Shown: piece by piece, positions 33,348 to 39,377 of the stretch
Layout of the letters: each line of letters opens with the position of its first letter
Position numbering within the stretch: the first letter of the stretch is position 1
From: Treponema sp.
Lineage (GTDB): Bacteria > Spirochaetota > Spirochaetia > Treponematales > Breznakiellaceae
Assembly: GCA_009784935.1 (NCBI GenBank)
Contig: WQXI01000019.1
Location: 1 to 39,377 of the forward strand
Direction: 5' to 3'
DNA length: 39,377 nt
Notes under the pieces: model-generated
What the model saw: only the letters and a program-made list of their open reading frames with translations
What the model was told of the DNA's origin: nothing
Databases searched by the model: none
Translations under genes and position numbers: made by a program

Positions 33348-34289
33348 TTACGGTTTATACAATCCGTTTAAAATTAAAATCTCTGGTCTGTACTCAAAGT
33401 GCATAGTATCAAACAACGGCCACTTGCCGCCCCAGACAAAACCGTATGTTTCAAAAGCGCTTATTACTGCCGCAGGAGGATGGTATCTTTCGTTGTATGG
33501 AACATTCCACCAATCTGCTCTGTACTGAGAAGTCCACAGCCAATAGGTTTGCCTTCGTCCCAAGTTTCTCGGAAGAAGATCTACAGCCAGTCCGTAAGAA
33601 TGATATGATCGCGCCTGAGTGTCGGCAATGTTCCTCCAGCCCCATCCTTCGAGATTACCTAAATTGTTTATCCATGTTTGAACCGTGCTGTCCATTCTGG
33701 CGATAGCCCTAATCCGTTCTTCTACAAGCGCTAGGCTTTGCTGAATCCCGCCATGAACTCTTGTGCGTCTGCCGAGAAAAGTTATTCGAACAAGGCGGTT
33801 TTCTGTTTCTAAGCGCGTGGGCGCCTGCCAAAGCGCATCAAGAAAATAAGAAGAACGTCTGATTGTACTCTGCTGTCTTCTGCTTGCTGTCCAATTTCTA
33901 AACCTCGCTGCATCCTCTGCAGAAGGTACAGCCCACGGAGGCAGTTCGGCAGGATAGTGATAAAACCCAATCGGTCTGTAATTTTCAAAATGTTCTGCTC
34001 TGTGTTCCGGTAAAATTCTGCCGGAGGCATAATAGTACCAAATAGGAGAGCCTTTTATCCGAAGCGCCCAGTCATTATTACGGAACTCTACAGTTTCTAT
34101 TCTGTCAGGGTATGCCTGATGAAGGGCTCTCATGACCTGTTCTGCTCTTGTCGGCTCAACTGGCTGGGTATAAATAAATTCTTCTGTTTCATTATTTTCG
34201 CTGTCTAAAGAAACCGGCTGCTTGCTTCCGCAGGAGTATATCATAATAATTGCAGTAATAATCGCGATGAATACAAGCTTCTTATTCAT
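33348..34289 (-). CDS. Lipoprotein with peptidase M15 (D-Ala-D-Ala/L-Ala-D-Glu peptidase-like) domain
   Basis: A 313-residue lipoprotein (lipobox MIYSC, C20) expected to face the peptidoglycan. The C-terminal half has the zinc signature of M15 enzymes: SYHSYGLAVDL near residue 230 (His and Asp ligands) and GGKWPLFDTMHFEY near 294 (catalytic Asp/Glu region and third His ligand). Family members cut D-Ala-D-Ala or L-Ala-D-Glu bonds in cell-wall peptides. The N-terminal half (about 40-170) has no recognised domain. The start has AAGGG 5 nt upstream. It is convergent with ftsH with only 1 bp between the stops and no terminator. Confidence 0.88.
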   Translation of the reverse strand: MNKKLVFIAIITAIIMIYSCGSKQPVSLDSENNETEEFIYTQPVEPTRAEQVMRALHQAYPDRIETVEFRNNDWALRIKGSPIWYYYASGRILPEHRAEHFENYRPIGFYHYPAELPPWAVPSAEDAARFRNWTASRRQQSTIRRSSYFLDALWQAPTRLETENRLVRITFLGRRTRVHGGIQQSLALVEERIRAIARMDSTVQTWINNLGNLEGWGWRNIADTQARSYHSYGLAVDLLPRNLGRRQTYWLWTSQYRADWWNVPYNERYHPPAAVISAFETYGFVWGGKWPLFDTMHFEYRPEILILNGLYKP

Positions 34290-34323
34290 TTTTACCCTTT
34301 CTGTCTATTAATTACTCGCTAAG

Positions 34324-34329
34324 TATAAT
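34324..34329 (+). promoter_or_regulatory. -10 box upstream of the FliG gene
   Basis: TATAAT at 34324-34329, with a weak -35. Being within GTATAATAC it also gives TATTATAC on the minus strand for the divergent M15 gene. The leader to an ATG at 34343 would be about 7 nt. Confidence 0.4.
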
Positions 34330-34342
34330 ACAATATCGGCAT

Positions 34343-35533
34343 ATGGGGAACATAATACGACATGGAATCGACATGTATAAACAGACCATGAATCCGTCTC
34401 CCGTTCCTGCAGAAGCGCCTGTTTTTTACAAAGAAACCAAGAAGCAAAAACATTCTATATATAAAGAAAATAAAACACTTAAAGGTAACGAACCAAAGGT
34501 CGGTGAACCAAAGGTTAAAGAACCGAAGTTCAGCGAACCAAAGGTTCGCAGGGTAGCGAAGTTTTTAATCCTAATAGGAAGCGAACAGGCGGCTGGAGTC
34601 CTTGCAGAACTTGATCCGCAGCAGGTCGAAGAAATATCAAAAGAAATCGCTCATATAAGAACAATAAAACCAGAAGAAAAAGACGAAATACTTGCTGAGT
34701 TTCATTCGCTGCTTTTAAAGCCTTATTCTTTTTCCGGCTCTTCGCGCGGAGGAATAGAAGCTGCCCGCCGCATACTTTATGCGGCAAAGGGTCCCGATAA
34801 AGGCGAAGAATTATTAAATAAGGCGATTCCGGAATCCAGAGAAAATCTTTTTAGTTTTTTAGATGATTTTTCCAAAGAGCAGCTTGTTATGCTTTTAAAG
34901 GATGAAAGCGCCCAGACAACAGCGTTAATTTTAAACAGAATGCCGGCTAAACTCTGCGCAGGCGTTTTGAGCGCGATTCCTGCAGATCAAAAAGCCGATG
35001 TAATAAAACGCATGGCTTATCAAAAAGAAGTTGCGCCGCAGGTACTGGAGCAGGTATCGGCTGCATTAAAAGAAAAAGTCCGTCATATAGCGGGCGACTC
35101 CAAGGATATAAAAATTGACGGTATGCAAGCGCTCGCGGCTATTTTAAAAACGGGCGATTATTCATTCGGCGACAGGCTGATAAATGAGCTGGAAGAAGAA
35201 AACCCCGAAATCGGTATGAGTCTCAAAGAAAAATTGTACACATTAGATGATATTGTCGATGCCGCAGACCGGCCTATACAGGATAAATTAAAAACAATGA
35301 CTGAGACAGATATTGCAGTTCTTTTAAAAGGCAGAAAAACTGAGTTTAGCGAGAAAATTTTATCTAATGTTTCCGCAGGACGCAGACAGTTAATCCGCGA
35401 AGAAATGGAAATAAGCGGAGCAGTGCCAAAGCATCAATGCGATTCTGCAGCGAGGGATTTTATTTCGTGGTTTAGATACGCAAGGGAGAGAGGAGAGATT
35501 TTACTTAATTCTGATGAGGATGTGGTTGTATGA
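34343..35533 (+). CDS. FliG-like flagellar motor switch protein (FliG-1 type)
   Basis: A 396-residue FliG homologue, longer than usual. FliG_N begins at about residue 68 (KFLILIGSEQAAGVLAELDPQ). The middle domain replaces the EHPQ motif with DESAQTTALILNRMP. The C-terminal torque domain has LDDIVDAADRPIQDKLKTM, LLKGRKTEFSEKILSNVS and the charged helix. Spirochaetes carry two fliG genes, and these deviations fit the divergent FliG-1 rather than the main rotor FliG-2. A preceding insert holds four EPKV/EPKF-type repeats (residues 49-68) coded by 15-bp DNA units at 34487-34546. The start may be 34343 or 34373, the latter with GGAA upstream. It overlaps the M16C gene by 4 bp. Confidence 0.83.
   Translation: MGNIIRHGIDMYKQTMNPSPVPAEAPVFYKETKKQKHSIYKENKTLKGNEPKVGEPKVKEPKFSEPKVRRVAKFLILIGSEQAAGVLAELDPQQVEEISKEIAHIRTIKPEEKDEILAEFHSLLLKPYSFSGSSRGGIEAARRILYAAKGPDKGEELLNKAIPESRENLFSFLDDFSKEQLVMLLKDESAQTTALILNRMPAKLCAGVLSAIPADQKADVIKRMAYQKEVAPQVLEQVSAALKEKVRHIAGDSKDIKIDGMQALAAILKTGDYSFGDRLINELEEENPEIGMSLKEKLYTLDDIVDAADRPIQDKLKTMTETDIAVLLKGRKTEFSEKILSNVSAGRRQLIREEMEISGAVPKHQCDSAARDFISWFRYARERGEILLNSDEDVVV
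34487..34546 (+). repeat. Tandem 15-bp repeats in the FliG-like gene
   Basis: Four imperfect units around GAACCAAAGGT code for NEPKV, GEPKV, KEPKF and SEPKV. The unit is a multiple of three, so copy-number change keeps the frame. Confidence 0.8.
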
Positions 35534-38496
35534 GCGCAAACGGTTTTGTAATTCTGGAAGAAGTTGAACTTGAAGAACTTAAGGCAAAGGGCATTTGGGC
35601 AAAGCACGAAAAAACCGGCGCAGAAGTTTTTCATATTTTAAATGACGACTCAGAAAATCTCTTTGCGTTTTCTTTTGCAACTTTTCCGCAGGATAATACG
35701 GGAGCTGCGCACATTTTGGAACATTCTGTTTTATGCGGTTCTGAACGTTATCCGTTAAAAGACGCGTTTATTGTGCTTGCTCAGGGGAGTCTTCAGACTT
35801 TTTTAAACGCGATTACTTTTCCGGATAAAACAGTTTACCCTGCAAGTTCTACCAATGAACATGATTATTTTAATCCTATGTCAGTTTACGGCGACGCTGT
35901 TTTTAGGCCGTTGATTCCGGAATGGACATTTTTGCAGGAAGGGCACAGGCTTGAGTATCAAAATAATAAACTTGCCGTAACAGGCGTTGTGTACAACGAA
36001 ATGAAAGGGGCGTATTCATCGATAGATACATACGCAGGGCACTGGTCTGTTAAAGCAATAATGCCCGGCACTCCATACGACTTTGAATCAGGCGGCGACC
36101 CTCAGGAGATTCCGCAGTTAACATATGAAGGTTTAAAAGAATTTCATCGTACCCGGTATTCTCCGGCTAATTGCCGTGTCTTTTTGGCTGGCAATATTCC
36201 GACAGAAAAACAGCTTGCGTTTTTAGACAAAGAATTTTTTTCTCAGCTCCCGGGCGGAAGCGCATCCGATCCAATTAACAAAACTCAGCGGTGGAATGAA
36301 CCAAGAAATTATCATATTGAATGCCCTGCGGGAAACGAACGCAAGTCTACAATTTTTCTTTCTTGGCTTTGTTCTGATATTACCGATGTTAATGAAAATA
36401 TCGCATTGGCTGCTCTTACAGAGATTCTTTTAGGACACGACGGCTCTCCATTGACAAGAGCTCTGATAGAATCCGGTATCGGAGAAGATATCACTCCTGT
36501 AACAGGATTAGAAGGCGAGATACGCGAGATTTTATTTGTCGCAGGATTAAGAGGCGTAAGCGGCGATCCAAAAGAAACAAGCAAGGCTGCCGAAGAATTA
36601 ATAACAGGAGAACTGCGCAAACTTGTCAATGACGGAATACCGCCGCAGGAAATAGAAGCAGCTCTATTGGCGCTTGAGTTTTCTCAGCGGGAAATTCGCC
36701 GTTCCGGCGGACCGTTCTCTCTTGTCTGGATGCGCCGCTCTCTTCGCGCATGGCAGCATGGATGTAAACCATGGGAGAGTCTTTTAATTTCGCCTGCGCT
36801 TGCAAAAATAAAAGAGAGTTTAAAATCGGATAAAAGGTATTTTGAAAAACTTATTCAAAAATATTTACTTGATAATCCGCACCGCGCGCTTGTGATACTG
36901 GAGCCAAAAGAGGATTTTCTTAAAAAACAGGAAGAAAAACATGCGGCAGAACTTTTAGAAAAAGAAAAGAACATGAGCAAGGATGAAAGAAAAGAGATAA
37001 TAAAAAAATCGCTTGCTCTGGAATTAATACAAAGCGAACCTGACAGCCCGCAGGCGCTGGCGTCTATACCGCACCTTTCCCGCAAGGATCTTTCTGTACA
37101 GCACGATCGCATTCACCGCCGCCTAGAAGATTTAAAAGGAGTGCCGGCTCTCTGCCACGATCTTTATACAAACGGAATAACTTACATAGATCTTTCGTTT
37201 CCTGTCGATGTTTTTGCATTCGAAGACTATCCGTGGCTTCAGTTTTTTTCCAGAACTGTCGTGTCTGTCGGGCTTCCAAGCGCGGGTAATCTGCCTAAGA
37301 TGGACTACGGCGAAGTATCAAGTTTGCTCGCTCGTACTGCCGGCGGTTTTCTCGCTGTATTGCACACAGGATCGGCAGTAAAAAACTCTTCTGCGTATCT
37401 GGAAACAGCGTCAGGAAAATTTGATCTTACGGGGCGCGACTGGATTTTGTACCGAATTAAATGTCTCGATGAAAAAATTGAACCGTCACTGGATCTTGCT
37501 CTGCGTTTGATCTGCGAAGCGGATTTTACCGACAAACGGCGGATAAATGATCTTGTTTTAGAATTAAAAAACGAAGCAAATTCCAGTATTGCGCCTGCGG
37601 GGCATATTTATTCATCAGGCAGAGCAGGACGTTTTAATTCGCGTTCTAAAAGGGTAGAAGAAAAATGGAGCGGTTTATCCCAGATAGAGTTTGTTCATCA
37701 GCTTGCAAAAATGGACACAGACGAAATTATTAAAAAGCTTGAGTATATAAGAGAAAAAATAAACGCTGCAGGACTCATTGCAAATATTACAGGAGGCGCT
37801 CACGGTATTGGCGCCGCAGGCGCGCAGATAGCGCAAAAGTTTAACCGCTTTGGACCGCCGTCACCCCGTATTTTAACAGAGACCGGCGGGACTGTTCCCA
37901 AGGCAGAAGTTTTTTCTTCTTTAGCATTGCAGGTAGGTTTTGCCGCAATGACATTAAATTCTGCCGCTTTTGATTCGATGGAACAAATTGCAGAGATGGT
38001 TTTAACTCATCAGTTGAGTACAGGGGCGCTCTGGGAAGATATCCGCATGAAGGGCGGAGCATACGGTGCTTTTGTAAACAGCGACAGTCTGGAAAACTGC
38101 ATGTCGTTTGCAACTTACCGCGATCCAAACCCGCTGCGTTCTTTGGATGTTTTTTCGCAGATAATAAAAAACAAATCGCCCACATATAAAAAGCACAGCA
38201 AGTATGATAATTACCTTGAGAAGTCCATCATTGGATGTTATTCAAAAGAAACGCGTCCCCGCACCGGCGCAGAAGACGGACTCGTCGATTTCTACCGGTT
38301 TTTGTATGGCATAGAAGACGGCTACCGCAAAAACAAACTGGAAAGACTTGTTTCTGTATCATTTTCTGATATCGAAAACGCGTTTAAAGCGCTTGGTTCA
38401 AAAACAAAATCACCTCTCGTTATTATTGCCGGAATAAAAACTGCAGAAGAAGCCGCAAAAAAACTAGGCGTAGAAGTGCAAATGCTCCCGGGGTAA
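35530..38496 (+). CDS. Peptidase M16C family zinc metalloprotease (presequence protease/falcilysin-like)
   Basis: A 988-residue M16C peptidase with two M16 halves and the long helical hinge typical of the closed-chamber family, which degrades free peptides. The inverted zinc motif HILEH is at residues 61-65 and the distal ligand is E157 in VVYNEMKGAYSS. The hinge helices (about 470-500, EEKHAAELLEKEK) and the C-terminal LWEDIRMKGGAYGAF arginine/tyrosine motif that binds substrate are present. No signal peptide, so cytoplasmic. Its ATG overlaps the fliG-like stop (ATGA), with GAGG upstream, so the two are translationally coupled. No functional link between them is known. Confidence 0.94.
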   Translation: MSANGFVILEEVELEELKAKGIWAKHEKTGAEVFHILNDDSENLFAFSFATFPQDNTGAAHILEHSVLCGSERYPLKDAFIVLAQGSLQTFLNAITFPDKTVYPASSTNEHDYFNPMSVYGDAVFRPLIPEWTFLQEGHRLEYQNNKLAVTGVVYNEMKGAYSSIDTYAGHWSVKAIMPGTPYDFESGGDPQEIPQLTYEGLKEFHRTRYSPANCRVFLAGNIPTEKQLAFLDKEFFSQLPGGSASDPINKTQRWNEPRNYHIECPAGNERKSTIFLSWLCSDITDVNENIALAALTEILLGHDGSPLTRALIESGIGEDITPVTGLEGEIREILFVAGLRGVSGDPKETSKAAEELITGELRKLVNDGIPPQEIEAALLALEFSQREIRRSGGPFSLVWMRRSLRAWQHGCKPWESLLISPALAKIKESLKSDKRYFEKLIQKYLLDNPHRALVILEPKEDFLKKQEEKHAAELLEKEKNMSKDERKEIIKKSLALELIQSEPDSPQALASIPHLSRKDLSVQHDRIHRRLEDLKGVPALCHDLYTNGITYIDLSFPVDVFAFEDYPWLQFFSRTVVSVGLPSAGNLPKMDYGEVSSLLARTAGGFLAVLHTGSAVKNSSAYLETASGKFDLTGRDWILYRIKCLDEKIEPSLDLALRLICEADFTDKRRINDLVLELKNEANSSIAPAGHIYSSGRAGRFNSRSKRVEEKWSGLSQIEFVHQLAKMDTDEIIKKLEYIREKINAAGLIANITGGAHGIGAAGAQIAQKFNRFGPPSPRILTETGGTVPKAEVFSSLALQVGFAAMTLNSAAFDSMEQIAEMVLTHQLSTGALWEDIRMKGGAYGAFVNSDSLENCMSFATYRDPNPLRSLDVFSQIIKNKSPTYKKHSKYDNYLEKSIIGCYSKETRPRTGAEDGLVDFYRFLYGIEDGYRKNKLERLVSVSFSDIENAFKALGSKTKSPLVIIAGIKTAEEAAKKLGVEVQMLPG

Positions 38497-38500
38497 TTCA

Positions 38501-39082
38501 ATGAGAAAATATTTGTTCTTTTTATTAATAGGATTAATGTGTTTTTCTTGTAAAATGAATAAAGTTGTTTATTTATATCCGCTAGAACCTTTCGAAATCA
38601 ATAATAATGGAGTTAAATATACTATACCTCCGCAGCAGCAATTATGGATAGCTTTTCCGCCGCTTTCTTTTGAAGGTGAGTCCAAAACAATTTTTAAATC
38701 ATTTATTCGAACTAATCTGGAAATAGAAAAAGTATATTTAAAATCAATTTCTGTAAGTATAGAAGAAATTAATTTTATGTTTAAAAAAGAATTAATGCTC
38801 TATATACCTAATATATCAAGTGAAATATCGGCCCCTGAATATCTTTATCATGGTAATATTGGCGGATCGCTGTTTACAACAGAGGAAGTACTTAAAGAAT
38901 ATGATCCAAGTGTTTCGATGAGTAATTTTTATTCAATGTTCAAAAATGTAAATGAAATTGAATATAAGTTAAATATAGAATATTTTTTTAACAATGAATA
39001 TCATGAAACCGAACTAGTCTGGAAATATAAAAGTATACGAAAAACTTCTTTTGCTAGATGGGACGCAATCATGGGCATTTAA
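38501..39082 (+). CDS. Lipoprotein of unknown function
   Basis: A 193-residue lipoprotein: signal peptide with lipobox CFSC (C17), then mixed alpha/beta sequence with many aromatic residues and no motif I recognise. It begins 4 bp after the M16C stop with GGGG about 7 nt upstream, so it is probably the third gene of that operon. It lacks a plus-strand terminator; the hairpin beyond it points to the minus strand. Confidence 0.75.
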   Translation: MRKYLFFLLIGLMCFSCKMNKVVYLYPLEPFEINNNGVKYTIPPQQQLWIAFPPLSFEGESKTIFKSFIRTNLEIEKVYLKSISVSIEEINFMFKKELMLYIPNISSEISAPEYLYHGNIGGSLFTTEEVLKEYDPSVSMSNFYSMFKNVNEIEYKLNIEYFFNNEYHETELVWKYKSIRKTSFARWDAIMGI

Positions 39083-39125
39083 ATTTTCTCCGCTTTGTAG
39101 TTTTGTAGTACCGGAGAATAAAGCC

Positions 39126-39152
39126 AAAAAAACCGCTGTCAAAGACAGCGGT
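39126..39152 (-). terminator. Terminator of the gene at the right edge
   Basis: Perfect 9-bp stem ACCGCTGTC / GACAGCGGT (39132-39140 and 39144-39152) with a 3-nt loop. On the minus strand it is followed by a T-run (A-run 39126-39132), about 24 bp after the stop of the partial gene. Confidence 0.85.
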
Positions 39153-39175
39153 CTATAGTTGTTAGTTAACAAAGT

Positions 39176-39377
39176 TTACAATTTAAATATTTCTTCGAGG
39201 GAGAGACCAGTAGTTTCACTCACTAATTCAGGGGTCAAGCCTTTTGCTAGCATTTTACGAGCGATAGCCTTTTTATTGTCAGATACAGCATTCTTACCGT
39301 TTGCGATTTCTGCATCCTTGACAGCAAGTAAAGCGTCTTTTTCAGTTACTACTACCTGCCACTTTTCCCGCTCACGT
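39176..39377 (-). CDS. C-terminal part of an Rpn/PD-(D/E)XK nuclease-family-like protein (cut by window edge)
   Basis: The minus strand reads an open frame from the window edge to a TAA at 39178-39176, giving 66 residues: a charged helical stretch (TEKDALLAVKDAEIANGKN), then AIARKMLAKGLTPELVSETTGLSLEEIFKL. This AxxMLxKGxxxExIxxxTGLSxEEIxxL ending is typical of the Rpn recombination-promoting nuclease/putative transposase family (PD-(D/E)XK). The nuclease domain itself is outside the window, so activity cannot be judged. A strong terminator follows. Confidence 0.7.
   Translation of the reverse strand, partial: REREKWQVVVTEKDALLAVKDAEIANGKNAVSDNKKAIARKMLAKGLTPELVSETTGLSLEEIFKL

Overview
The window looks like a chromosomal segment of a spirochaete, most likely a gut-type Treponema. 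The evidence is a FliG-1-like motor switch protein fused by overlap to an M16C peptidase, many small lipoproteins with loose spirochaetal lipoboxes, an SRP RNA-dnaX-ybaB block, a BspA-type leucine-rich-repeat lipoprotein, outer-membrane barrels, and an [FeFe]-hydrogenase-like chemoreceptor of the kind expected in H2-rich guts. A GH9 cellulase-like enzyme fits a fibre-degrading habitat. The genus call is inference from gene content, not from a marker alignment.

Layout. 1-2493 (minus): a lipoprotein cut by the window edge, leucine dehydrogenase, a YCII protein and an MBL-fold hydrolase. 2579-4885 (plus): GH9 glycosidase. 4954-10152 (plus): a signalling operon of a stand-alone receiver, a DAG-kinase-fold protein with an altered GGDGT motif, a membrane hybrid kinase with receiver and HPt, and an alkaline-phosphatase-superfamily phosphodiesterase. 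10206-14898 (plus): an envelope operon of LRR lipoprotein, NAGPA-type phosphodiester glycosidase, VanW protein and an unassigned TIM-barrel protein. 14928-17054 is the accessory part: a HigA/HigB toxin-antitoxin pair, an XRE regulator divergent from a small lipoprotein, then about 460 bp of GC-rich direct and inverted repeats carrying copies of the 3' end of the adjacent tRNA-Ala(GGC).

17103-20989 (minus): AI-2E-type permease, DUF2156 protein, RlmB and a lipoprotein. 21030-21172 holds a candidate small RNA whose terminator loop carries an anti-Shine-Dalgarno sequence. 21278-23616 (minus): two outer-membrane barrel proteins. 23794-25737 (plus): SRP RNA, dnaX, ybaB. 25749-28426 (minus): recR coupled to the hydrogenase-chemoreceptor fusion. 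28504-31350 (minus): polA. 31400-33346 (plus): ftsH. 33348-34289 (minus): an M15 peptidase lipoprotein. 34343-39082 (plus): FliG-1, M16C peptidase and a lipoprotein. 39176-end (minus): the C-terminal tail of an Rpn/PD-(D/E)XK-type protein.

The housekeeping genes (dnaX, recR, polA, rlmB, ftsH, ffs, tRNA) look intact. The points most worth a second look are the hydrogenase-MCP fusion, the anti-SD small RNA, the tRNA-Ala repeat cluster, the phosphorelay/lipid-kinase operon, a CACAGAG-type repeat that seems to have inserted in frame in polA, and a set of genes whose -10 box lies only 6-8 nt before the start codon (leaderless candidates). Promoters, terminators and motif matches were read by eye and not scored by any program.
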